Part shown: piece by piece, positions 53,333 to 60,867 of the stretch
How positions within the stretch are numbered: the stretch's first letter is position 1
Layout of the letters: each line of letters starts with the position of its first letter
Origin: Faeciplasma gallinarum
Lineage (GTDB): Bacteria > Bacillota > Clostridia > Oscillospirales > Ruminococcaceae
Direction of reading: 5' to 3'
Assembly: GCA_018711085.1 (NCBI GenBank)
Contig: DVIR01000060.1
Coordinates: forward strand, 1-64,000
DNA: 64,000 nt
Notes under the pieces: model-generated
Seen by the model: the letters and a program-made list of their open reading frames with translations, nothing else
Database searches by the model: none
Told to the model about the DNA's origin: nothing
Position numbers and translations under genes: made by a program

Positions 53333-54385
53333 TTAGTTTTGCCATATGTTTTGAGGCAGGGAGTTTAAAAACTCTATAAGCTCGTCTGCCATTTCTCGCT
53401 GTTCAGCATTTCTCGGGTGGCCGGGGGTCGCCTTTCCCGCGCGCTTGTACCTGAGGTGATAAACGCCGTTTTCCTCGCCTCCGAGGCGGTTTTTTATCTC
53501 CTCTATCGCATCGTCCCAGCCGCTGTCATGCCCCATAAGTGTTAATGCAAGCACCACCGCCGCCTTGGGCGAGTGGGAACGCACAGAGTTGATTATCTGC
53601 ATATATCTTGTCTCCCACCTGTCGCGGTACTCGGGGTCGTATATCTTGTCATTTCCCACGCTGCTGTCGTTTTGACCGACTGCAAAAACTATTACGTGGG
53701 GAACAAATCTTGAAAAGTCCCAGTTTGTGATTTTATCGCCTGAGCAATATCTTAACTTGTCATAGCACGATTCAAGCCCTTTTGTCGATGGCATTTCAAA
53801 ATATCCCGTGCCGTCAAATATCGCTATTCCGCCCTGAGATGTGTTATACACCTGTGCGGGAAGCTCCCTTGCGCATATCATGGCATAAGTGTGCCACGAG
53901 TTATCCCTGCTGCCGTCGTTTTCGGCGGGATCGGGTTTGCCCGTGCAGTCGTCATAGTCAACAAGGTCGCCCGCGGTGACCGAATCGCCGTAAAACTCTA
54001 TTTTCTTTTCGGGAAGCGGATCCGGCTCCAAAAGCTTTGCGCCGTCGTCCAAAATTATCTTTTCTACATCGAAATAATGCCCCGCCATCCGCTTATATAT
54101 TATCGCCTCGTGCCTGTCATCGGCAAGGTTTGAAGCTATATGCACGGTCTGCTCGCCGTCTGCCAGCTCAATCTTTTTCTCCTCGCCGTCTATCACCGCG
54201 CCGATATACTTGCCGTTCCAGAAGCGAAAGTTGTTGATCTTAACGCTCAGGCTTGTGCCGTCAAAGTAAAACTTCACGTAGCTGCCCGGCCAGACGAGCT
54301 TAATTCCGTTCTCGATGTCGGTATCTATTCTTCCGTAAAGCTGCAACATGCCGCCGCAGTTGCCGCAAACATTGATTTCATTCAT
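53333..54385 (-). CDS. SGNH-hydrolase / CE2-type carbohydrate acetylesterase
   Basis: 350-residue two-domain esterase. The N-terminal ~110 residues form a beta-sandwich (GSYVKFYFDGTSLSVKI, NGKYIGAVIDG) as in CE2 enzymes. The SGNH domain follows with block I FYGDSVTAGD (nucleophile Ser), block III GQND and block V TPGHPRNAEQ (catalytic His). Members of CE2 deacetylate xylan or gluco/mannan-type glycans. No signal peptide is present, so it probably acts on imported acetylated sugars in the cytoplasm. The start (ATG 54385, after AAGGG) is supported by domain limits; 19 upstream codons look spurious. Confidence 0.88.
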   Translation of the reverse strand: MNEINVCGNCGGMLQLYGRIDTDIENGIKLVWPGSYVKFYFDGTSLSVKINNFRFWNGKYIGAVIDGEEKKIELADGEQTVHIASNLADDRHEAIIYKRMAGHYFDVEKIILDDGAKLLEPDPLPEKKIEFYGDSVTAGDLVDYDDCTGKPDPAENDGSRDNSWHTYAMICARELPAQVYNTSQGGIAIFDGTGYFEMPSTKGLESCYDKLRYCSGDKITNWDFSRFVPHVIVFAVGQNDSSVGNDKIYDPEYRDRWETRYMQIINSVRSHSPKAAVVLALTLMGHDSGWDDAIEEIKNRLGGEENGVYHLRYKRAGKATPGHPRNAEQREMADELIEFLNSLPQNIWQN

Positions 54386-54484
54386 ACGGCTGTTTCCCTT
54401 CACATTTTTTTTGCACGCTAAAAAGCCGTGAGCCTGATGCATCCTTAAATCTTATGGCTTTGCTCGCGGCGCTCCGCAACATGT

Positions 54485-54513
54485 AGTATACATTACCTTT
54501 TGAATCAAGTCAA
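54485..54513 (-). promoter_or_regulatory. promoter of the CE2 esterase-flavodiiron pair
   Basis: On the minus strand TTGACT (54513-54508), 17-nt spacer, TATACT (54490-54485), leaving a roughly 95-nt leader. Confidence 0.75.
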
Positions 54514-54565
54514 TACTGCCACCGACGCGGCGTCAAATAAAAGCGGCGCATATTCGCGTGCAGCA

Positions 54566-54598
54566 CAAAAGCCCCTGCGATTTATCTTCGCAAGGGCT
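54566..54598 (-). terminator. terminator of the small lipoprotein gene
   Basis: AGCCC/GGGCT plus GCGA/TCGC paired blocks (54570-54580/54588-54598) followed on the minus strand by TTTTGTG. Confidence 0.75.
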
Positions 54599-54623
54599 AA
54601 GGTGTGTATAGGTGTACAATTCT

Positions 54624-54923
54624 TTACTCGGCGGTGGTTTCACCTGTTCCCGACTCGTCAGGCAAGGATGCCTCGGTTGTAGGCACAGTCGGCTCTTCAT
54701 CGGGGACGTTTGTGGGAGTATGGGTGTTATCCGTACTGCTTGTATCGCTTCCGACTGAGTTATGAGTTGATGACGTCGTATTCTTAGTTGAATCGGTCGT
54801 ATCCATGGTGCGTTCCGTTACTCCGGTGGTATGCGACGGGTCATTCATGCTGTCCCCGTTACATCCCGAAAGCATGGCGGCGCTCATTACAATCGCCGCA
54901 AGAACAATGAGAATTCTCTTCAT
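54624..54923 (-). CDS. small Thr/Ser-rich lipoprotein
   Basis: 99-residue predicted lipoprotein. The signal helix MKRILIVLAAIVMSAAM is followed by the lipobox LSGC (Cys21). The mature part is low-complexity, rich in Thr, Ser, Asp and Glu, without predicted domain; it resembles only the linker of the NlpC-like lipoprotein at 39.3 kb. RBS AGGAAA precedes the ATG. It is expected to be an Lgt substrate and extracellular. It may be a spacer or surface decoration, or a remnant that has lost a C-terminal domain. Function unknown. Confidence 0.75.
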   Translation of the reverse strand: MKRILIVLAAIVMSAAMLSGCNGDSMNDPSHTTGVTERTMDTTDSTKNTTSSTHNSVGSDTSSTDNTHTPTNVPDEEPTVPTTEASLPDESGTGETTAE

Positions 54924-55096
54924 TTTTATTTTCCTTTCAGGTTTTCATATTGCAAAAATCCGATGCATGCGCCCGAGTTTTGAATATGAGGCACATTTTA
55001 AACATGCTGTTACATGACACTGCATGCTATCGCTATTATGCCGCAAGGAAAATAAAATATTCTTTTTATCCGATTGTTTGCTCTGTTTTTAGCTGT

Positions 55097-55522
55097 TTAC
55101 ACAGGTCTGACGTCAATTTTAAGGCTGTATTTTCCGACAAGCAGCGAGTTTACGTCTATTATGTACTCCGCAAGCACATGCGCGCCCTCGTCGGAATAGG
55201 ATGCCTCCACCTTTTCGGCGCTGACGCCCATTGTCAGGCTTCCGAACGGAGTGTTGTAGTGGCAGTAGTTTTTCTTGTCAAGCTCCACCAAAAGCTCCGC
55301 CTCAGAGCTTCCGGTGCGTATCATTTTCAGCCATTTGCCGTCTATGACGTTTACGGTGGTGGTTGAACCGTCGTATCCGGTCGCCTCGGTTTCGTTATAC
55401 CTGATCAAAAGGCTGCCGTCAAAGCTCACGATGACATACTGTCCTTCGGTTATTATTTCGGTGGTGTCTGTTTCCTCTCCGCTCGTTTGTATGCTCTTTA
55501 TTGAAATTATAGCGTCCCTCAT
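55097..55522 (-). CDS. DUF1934 (YwiB-like) beta-barrel protein
   Basis: 141-residue cytoplasmic protein of the DUF1934 family, a calycin-like beta-barrel of unknown function. Typical pattern: early strand ISIKSIQ, YVIVSFDGSLLIRYNETE, TTVNVIDGKWLKMIRTG, then LDKKNYCHYNTPFGSLTMGV and YIIDVNSLLVGKYSLKIDV. It lies 17 nt after murI and is probably co-transcribed with it. The link to cell-wall synthesis is by context only. Confidence 0.85.
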   Translation of the reverse strand: MRDAIISIKSIQTSGEETDTTEIITEGQYVIVSFDGSLLIRYNETEATGYDGSTTTVNVIDGKWLKMIRTGSSEAELLVELDKKNYCHYNTPFGSLTMGVSAEKVEASYSDEGAHVLAEYIIDVNSLLVGKYSLKIDVRPV

Positions 55523-55539
55523 ATTTTCCCCACGCTCCG

Positions 55540-56352
55540 TTATTCAAGCACGCAGCTTTTAACTTCTATCTTATCTATTCCGTCCAAAAAGTGCTCCGCG
55601 TTTTCCTTAAACAGCTCTGTACTGTCGGTGCAGTACAAAGTTATCCTGCCCGGCTGTGTGCTGTCGTTTAAAAGGTCATTTTGCCTGAGCACCTTATATG
55701 CATACTTTCCCGCTTCTCCGCCGGACGATATGAGTTTGACATCGCTTCCCATTATCATCGATATCACGTCCCAGATTATCGGGTAGTGGGTGCATCCGAG
55801 TATCAAGGTATCTATACCCTCATCCTTGAGCGGCAAAAGATACTCCTTAGCTATCTCCACGCACGGGGAGCAGTCGGTACCTATGTATCCGTTTTCAACC
55901 AGCGGTACAAACATCGGGCATGCCTTTTCAAACACCTGCGCATCGGGGAGCTTTTGCTTTATCAAAGCCCTATAGCTTCCGCTCCTTATCGTCGCGCCTG
56001 TGCCTATTATGCCTATGCGGTGGTTTGATGTGGCTGCAATCGCTGCGTCCACCGCAGGAACTATCACTCCGGTATAAAGGCCCTCGCCGAAGTCAAATCC
56101 CGACGCAAGCACGCTTGAAACCGTTCCGCACGCAGATATGATCATTTTCACTCCGAATTTCTTTAAAAAATCAAAGTCCTGCTTAGCGTATTTTTCTATG
56201 GTCTCGCGGCTTTTTGTGCCGTACGGAACCCTTGCGGTGTCGCCTAAGTATATTATATCCTCACATGGCAGAAGCTTGACAAGCTCCTTTACCGCAGTGA
56301 GTCCGCCGACGCCGGAGTCAAACACGCCGATGGCGCGGTTTTTATCTGTCAT
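55540..56352 (-). CDS. murI: glutamate racemase
   Basis: Makes D-glutamate for peptidoglycan. The 270-residue product (ATG 56352 after AAGGG) begins MTDKNRAIGVFDSGVGGLT, with YLGDTARVPYG and two catalytic cysteines. Cys75 is in ISACGTVSS, where the common ACNT reads ACGT. Cys187 is in LGCTHYP. Length and remaining motifs are normal, so it is probably active. DUF1934 follows in the same transcript; a TTGTAT-17-TATAAG promoter precedes it. Confidence 0.95.
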   Translation of the reverse strand: MTDKNRAIGVFDSGVGGLTAVKELVKLLPCEDIIYLGDTARVPYGTKSRETIEKYAKQDFDFLKKFGVKMIISACGTVSSVLASGFDFGEGLYTGVIVPAVDAAIAATSNHRIGIIGTGATIRSGSYRALIKQKLPDAQVFEKACPMFVPLVENGYIGTDCSPCVEIAKEYLLPLKDEGIDTLILGCTHYPIIWDVISMIMGSDVKLISSGGEAGKYAYKVLRQNDLLNDSTQPGRITLYCTDSTELFKENAEHFLDGIDKIEVKSCVLE

Positions 56353-56398
56353 TATAAGATTCCCTTCCGTTTTAGGATAGTTCAAAGAGCATGTTCGG

Positions 56399-56427
56399 CT
56401 TATATGCGAGATATGCATGCCATACAA
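56399..56427 (-). promoter_or_regulatory. promoter of murI
   Basis: On the minus strand TTGTAT (56427-56422), 17-nt spacer, TATAAG (56404-56399), about 45 nt before the ATG. Confidence 0.6.
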
Positions 56428-56476
56428 AATATATTTCGCTCACATGCATATTATGCATAACGCCGCCCCGATACCG

Positions 56477-57004
56477 CTAATCGTCGAGTATGCTCTTTGA
56501 CGGGCTGTTATTAAACTTCTCTTTTTCGCTGCTGCGAATAGAAACTATATGCCATATCTCAAGCATGGCAAGCGCCGCGGAAATAATGATTATTGCCACA
56601 ACAGGCATGTATCTCAGCTCAAATGTAGGCGTGAAAACAACGCTTGTTCCGTGGGCAACGTCTATCATTTCACCAGCGTGAACAAGGTACACCGCCGCGC
56701 CCGCAGCGCAAAAAGGCAGCTGAAGTATATAAAACCTCAGATACATCAAAACAAGGCTCGCCGTCATCAGCAGGCTTCCCACCAAAAATCCCGTGGCAAG
56801 GTGAGAACTTTCCGGGGAGTTTATGTAGAAATTGAGTATGGTTACGCCTGCCCAGAAAAAGCAGGACCACACGTATATAAGCGTGACTATGACTTTAAGA
56901 GTTATAGTAAAGCCGTTGTCGCAGTATCTGTATTTAAGCGTTTTCTTCTGCGTCTTTGGTGTCGCCGGAGTCTTTACATTCTGCGCTGTTTGCGTCACTT
57001 TCAT
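56477..57004 (-). CDS. unknown four-helix membrane protein overlapping upstream gene
   Basis: 175-residue protein without a recognised family. A basic, Thr/Lys-rich N-terminus (first 28 residues) leads to four hydrophobic helices (about 33-57, 68-88, 91-108 and 131-151) and a charged C-terminal tail. The start ATG 57004 has a clear RBS (AGAGGT, 6-7 nt). It lies 71 nt inside the 3' end of the preceding gene in another frame, so the two are tightly coupled. The pair probably forms a small membrane complex. Confidence 0.75.
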   Translation of the reverse strand: MKVTQTAQNVKTPATPKTQKKTLKYRYCDNGFTITLKVIVTLIYVWSCFFWAGVTILNFYINSPESSHLATGFLVGSLLMTASLVLMYLRFYILQLPFCAAGAAVYLVHAGEMIDVAHGTSVVFTPTFELRYMPVVAIIIISAALAMLEIWHIVSIRSSEKEKFNNSPSKSILDD

Positions 57005-57368
57005 AGCTTACCTCTTCACATATCCTTTCAATCACTTCAAACCTCAAAAGCACATCCTCGCGAAAGCTGAGCCTTCCCCTGTCGCCTATATTCACCTGCG
57101 AATACTCAAGCGGCGTCACCCGCAGCTTCAGCTCATTCGTTCCGTCCGGCGAAAAGCTCACAAAATACGCTTTTATCGGTTTTTTCTTGCCTGTCACGCT
57201 TACGGGCAGCTCTGCCTCGCTCTTGTCTGAGACATGTGCATCAATTGTATAAACCTCTACGTCTTTGTTTTTGTGCAGGTGAATCAGACCGTTGACTATA
57301 ACGTATACAAACGCAGCCATAAAGCCTATGCTGACTACTATAGCCAAAATTTCCATGAATTTTTCCAT
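56934..57368 (-). CDS. single-span membrane protein, DUF2500-like domain
   Basis: 144-residue protein with one N-terminal helix (about 6-27) and then a beta-rich domain. The run YFVSFSPDG...ELKLRV followed by NIGDRGRLSFREDVLLRFEV resembles DUF2500 proteins (short membrane proteins with an OB-like soluble domain). This assignment is by pattern only. The last 23 residues are acidic and coded by the region that also starts the next gene. RBS AGGGGG supports ATG 57368. Confidence 0.75.
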   Translation of the reverse strand: MEKFMEILAIVVSIGFMAAFVYVIVNGLIHLHKNKDVEVYTIDAHVSDKSEAELPVSVTGKKKPIKAYFVSFSPDGTNELKLRVTPLEYSQVNIGDRGRLSFREDVLLRFEVIERICEEVSYESDANSAECKDSGDTKDAEENA

Positions 57369-57442
57369 ATTCCGTTCCCCCTACTGTCACATTTGCCGCA
57401 TGATGCAAATAACATTGCAACGGGTCGATACATTGTTGATAT

Positions 57443-57472
57443 ATTATATCACACTTACAAGTTAACATTCAA
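57443..57472 (-). promoter_or_regulatory. promoter of the overlapping small membrane protein pair
   Basis: On the minus strand TTGAAT (57472-57467), 18-nt spacer, TATAAT (57448-57443), about 70 nt before the ATG. Confidence 0.7.
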
Positions 57473-57505
57473 GACCGTTTTTGATAAATTGCAAGGCATA
57501 GTTAT

Positions 57506-57540
57506 AAAAGTGTACCCGCACGGCGTACATCCGTGCGGGC
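57506..57540 (-). terminator. terminator of the ATPase-acetyltransferase pair
   Basis: A perfect 9-bp stem CCCGCACGG/CCGTGCGGG (57515-57523/57531-57539), followed on the minus strand by TACACTTTTATAAC. Confidence 0.75.
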
Positions 57541-57581
57541 AGATTGTCATTTTTCAAGTGGCTTCGGCGACCGCGTTGAGC

Positions 57582-58172
57582 CTATTTAGCTCTCGGGTAC
57601 TTGTCAGCGTCCTCCGGAGTGATATTTCTTAAAACGCGGCAGGGATTTCCCACCGCCACAACTCCGGACGGTATGTCCTTTGTCACAACGCTTCCCGCTC
57701 CTATAACGGTATCGCTTCCTATGCTCACTCCGGGCAGCACGATAACTCCCGCTCCGAACCAAACGTTGTCGCCTACGGTTATCGGGTACGCAAACTCAAG
57801 GCCGCGGTTTCTTTGCTCGGTATCAAGCGCGTGACCGGCCGTCGTGAACACGCAGTTTGGAGCTATGAACACGTTATCTCCGAAGGTTATCTGTCCGCCG
57901 TCAACAAGCGTGAGGTTGTGATTTGAATAAAAGTTTTCGCCGATCTTTACGGTGTATCCGTAATCGCACCAAAACGGCGGGGTCACATAAAAGCTGTTTT
58001 TTGTGCTTCCCAAAATCTTTTTCATAAGAGCGTACTGCTCGTTCATCTGAGACGGTTTGAGGTTGTTGTATTCATAGCACATGTCCTGACACTTGACACG
58101 CTCGACGGCAAGCTCCTTGTCGTAATTCGCGTCATACAAAAATCCCAAATCCCTTTTTTCCTTTTCAGTCAT
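57582..58172 (-). CDS. maltose/galactoside O-acetyltransferase-type hexapeptide enzyme
   Basis: 196-residue trimeric left-handed beta-helix acetyltransferase of the LacA/Maa type, which moves acetyl from acetyl-CoA to a sugar hydroxyl. N-terminal Mac segment (GFLYDANYDKELAVERVKC) precedes hexapeptide repeats. The catalytic His lies in FTTAGHALDTEQR, and GAGVIVLPGVSIGSDTVIG and VTKDIPSGVVAVGNPCRV close the fold. RBS GAGGAG is strong. It begins 10 nt after the ATPase gene. The acceptor is unknown; the acetylesterase gene 3 kb away could be the opposing activity. Confidence 0.92.
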   Translation of the reverse strand: MTEKEKRDLGFLYDANYDKELAVERVKCQDMCYEYNNLKPSQMNEQYALMKKILGSTKNSFYVTPPFWCDYGYTVKIGENFYSNHNLTLVDGGQITFGDNVFIAPNCVFTTAGHALDTEQRNRGLEFAYPITVGDNVWFGAGVIVLPGVSIGSDTVIGAGSVVTKDIPSGVVAVGNPCRVLRNITPEDADKYPRAK

Positions 58173-58182
58173 GTTTCGCTCC

Positions 58183-60804
58183 TCACTTGTGATGATGATG
58201 TTTTATGATTCCCAAAGCCTTTGACAGTTCCATTACGATTGTCGGAGCCACTATGAGACCCAAAGCTACAAGATACAGCCACGGCTCAAGCAGCACAAGT
58301 CCGAATGCTATTCTAACGGGTGTGAACAGCACAAGCGCAACCAAAAGCACGGATATAAGCGACGACCAGTTGAGCTTGTGGTTTGTGAACACGCCTATCT
58401 TGAAGATCGAATGGTCTGAGCGCATGTTATACGCCTGCAAAACCTGCGTCAAAGAGAGAACCGTAAACGCCATTGTCTGGCCGCCCTCGATAGTTCCCGT
58501 CACTTTTTCGCCTATCACAAATCCCACAAGGGTTATGATTGCAAACATCACGCCCTGAAGAACCACTTTTACTCCCAGGCCATTTGCAAATATGCCTTCG
58601 TTTTTGGGCTTAGGCTTGTGATCCATGACGTCGTCCTCTACCGCTTCCATTCCCAAAGATATTGCGGGGAGGGAGTCGGTAACAAGGTTAATCCACAAAA
58701 GCTGCATGGACAAAAGCGGAGTCTTTTGCCAAAGTACCATTGCGAAGAACACCGTAAGGACTTCGCCTATGTTTGTTCCGAGCAGGAATCCTACGACCTT
58801 CTTTATGTTGGCGTATATTCCCCTGCCCTCTTTTACGGCGTCTACTATTGTGGCAAAGTTGTCGTCCGTCAAGGTCATGTCTGCCGCGCCCTTTGCAACA
58901 TCCGTTCCGGTTATGCCCATTGCGCAGCCGATATCGGCAGCCTTGAGCGCGGGAGCGTCGTTTACTCCGTCGCCGGTCATCGAGACAACCTGTCCCTTTC
59001 TCTGCCATGCCTTGACTATGCGTATTTTATTTTCGGGTGAAACTCTTGCGTAAACAGCTATGTTCTCAACCTGCTTGTCAAGCTCTTCATCGCTCATCGC
59101 ATCAAGCTCCGCTCCGGTTATCGCCTTATCGGTGTCGAGAAGTATTCCCAGCTCCTTAGCTATAGCCGACGCCGTTACGACGTGGTCGCCTGTTATCATT
59201 ACCGGCTTTATGCCTGCACGGCGGCAAAGCGCAACCGCCTGCTTGGCCTCAGGTCTCGGCGGGTCTATCATGCCGACAAGTCCCATAAAGTGCAGTCCGT
59301 TTTCAAGCTCCTCAGATGTGATTTGCTCCGGCAGAGCATCAATCTCCTTGTACGCTATTGCAAGAACTCTTAATGCGTCCCTGCTCATCGATTCCGTCAT
59401 TTGCTTTGCAGCGTCAAGGTCGCCGCTTATGCACCTTTTGGCCATAACGTCAAACGCGCCCTTGACAATGACGACGATTTTGCCGTCTATGCGGTTTACG
59501 GTGCTCATGAGCTTTCTGTCGGAATCAAAAGGTATCTCGGCAAGGCGCGGGTATTTTTCGCCCAAGTCGCCCTGCTCCATGCCGTTTTTATGCGCCGCGA
59601 CGATTATTGCGGTTTCGGTGGGGTCTCCGAGGTGCTTTTCCTCATCGTCCTCAAAGACAACCGAGCCGTCGCAGCAAAGCGTTCCGTACATAAGCAGCTT
59701 TCTTATCTTTTCGGAGTTTGAAGAGCTTATAAGCTCGGTGTCGGAGTCTCCGTCCGCATACGCTTTGGTGAGCGTCATGCGGTTTTGAGTGAGCGTTCCG
59801 GTTTTATCTGAGCATATTACCGATGCACTTCCTAAGGTCTCAACAGCGGGGAGCTTGCGGATAAGGGCGTTCTTTCTCACCATGCGCTGAACGCCTATTG
59901 ACAAAACTATCGTGACTATTGCGGGCAAGCCCTCGGGTATTGCGGACACCGCCAGCGAGACCGCCGTCATGAATATCTCAAGCACCGGCGTGCCGCTTAC
60001 GAGTCCTACCACAAATATGACCGCGCACGCCGCAAGCGCCATTATGCCAAGGTATTTGCCGAGCTGAGCAAGCTTTTGCTGCAAAGGAGTTTGCGTGTCC
60101 TCCTCGTTGTCTAAAAGTCCCGCTATCTTTCCCATTTCGGTGTCCATGCCGGTGGCAGTGACGACTGCGGTGGCAGTTCCGTAGGTTATCGAGCAGCCGG
60201 AGTAAACCATGTTTTGCCTGTCGCCGAGCGGAGCGCCTTCCTTAACCTCGGCAAGGTAGTCCTTTTCGGACGGCACAGACTCTCCGGTAAGCGCAGATTC
60301 CTCCGATTTAAGCCCTGCGCTGTGAATGAGCTTTGCATCTGCGGGCACGAAGTCTCCCGCCTCAAGCTTTATTATATCTCCCGGGACAAGCTGCGACGCA
60401 TCGATTATGCTTTCTTTTCCGTCGCGGATTACCCTTGCATGCGGCGCGGACATGTTTTTAAGCGCGTCAAGCGCCTTTTCCGCCTTTCCTTCCTGGTATA
60501 CGCCCATTATGGCGTTGAGGATAACTATGAGCAGTATCAGCGCCGGCTCAAACAGCTCGCCCCAATTTTGCTCCACGCACACAACGACAAATGACACGAT
60601 TGCCGCTGCGATGAGTATCAGTATCATTGCGTCCTTGAACTGGTCAAAAAATCTCTGAAGGGTGGTTTTCTTTTTCTTTTCCTTGAGTTTGTTCTGACCG
60701 TACCTGCTCAGTCTGATAGATACTTCCTGAGAGTCAAGGCCCTTTTTAGGGTCAACGCTCAGCTCTTTTAAAAGCTCGTCGTTATTTTGACAATAAGGGT
60801 TCAT
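58183..60804 (-). CDS. P-type cation ATPase, P2A (calcium-transporting) type
   Basis: Membrane pump of 873 aa with the complete P2A layout: TGES at about 173-176, PEGLP at 290-294 in M4, phosphorylation site DKTGTLT (D333), the KGAFD nucleotide region, TGDHVVTA, MTGDGVNDAP, and M6 LVTDSLPA. The M4 AIPEGLPA and M6 NLVTD residues match the calcium-binding side chains of SERCA-like pumps, so Ca2+ export is most likely; Mn2+ is possible. The C-terminus ends KHHHHK, a small His cluster. RBS GGAGG. The gene follows alpha-galactosidase by 63 nt with a possible promoter in the gap. Confidence 0.95.
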   Translation of the reverse strand: MNPYCQNNDELLKELSVDPKKGLDSQEVSIRLSRYGQNKLKEKKKKTTLQRFFDQFKDAMILILIAAAIVSFVVVCVEQNWGELFEPALILLIVILNAIMGVYQEGKAEKALDALKNMSAPHARVIRDGKESIIDASQLVPGDIIKLEAGDFVPADAKLIHSAGLKSEESALTGESVPSEKDYLAEVKEGAPLGDRQNMVYSGCSITYGTATAVVTATGMDTEMGKIAGLLDNEEDTQTPLQQKLAQLGKYLGIMALAACAVIFVVGLVSGTPVLEIFMTAVSLAVSAIPEGLPAIVTIVLSIGVQRMVRKNALIRKLPAVETLGSASVICSDKTGTLTQNRMTLTKAYADGDSDTELISSSNSEKIRKLLMYGTLCCDGSVVFEDDEEKHLGDPTETAIIVAAHKNGMEQGDLGEKYPRLAEIPFDSDRKLMSTVNRIDGKIVVIVKGAFDVMAKRCISGDLDAAKQMTESMSRDALRVLAIAYKEIDALPEQITSEELENGLHFMGLVGMIDPPRPEAKQAVALCRRAGIKPVMITGDHVVTASAIAKELGILLDTDKAITGAELDAMSDEELDKQVENIAVYARVSPENKIRIVKAWQRKGQVVSMTGDGVNDAPALKAADIGCAMGITGTDVAKGAADMTLTDDNFATIVDAVKEGRGIYANIKKVVGFLLGTNIGEVLTVFFAMVLWQKTPLLSMQLLWINLVTDSLPAISLGMEAVEDDVMDHKPKPKNEGIFANGLGVKVVLQGVMFAIITLVGFVIGEKVTGTIEGGQTMAFTVLSLTQVLQAYNMRSDHSIFKIGVFTNHKLNWSSLISVLLVALVLFTPVRIAFGLVLLEPWLYLVALGLIVAPTIVMELSKALGIIKHHHHK

Positions 60805-60831
60805 TGCATCCTCCGAAATATTTATTTTATA

Positions 60832-60861
60832 ATTATAACCTGATTTTTATCGTCTTTTGTA
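60832..60861 (-). promoter_or_regulatory. possible promoter of the P-type ATPase gene
   Basis: On the minus strand TACAAA (60861-60856), 18-nt spacer, TATAAT (60837-60832), 28 nt before the ATG. The -10 is perfect and the -35 poor. No terminator is seen between GH36 and the ATPase. Confidence 0.45.
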
Positions 60862-60867
60862 CATCTT

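Noticed and set aside
53333..54385. Secreted xylan esterase
   Set aside because: Neither the chosen start nor the longer ORF gives a signal peptide, so extracellular action is not supported.
58183..58200. KHHHHK end of the P-type ATPase as an artificial His tag
   Set aside because: It is only four histidines followed by Lys, in the natural reading frame with the next gene 10 nt away; no vector sequence is present.
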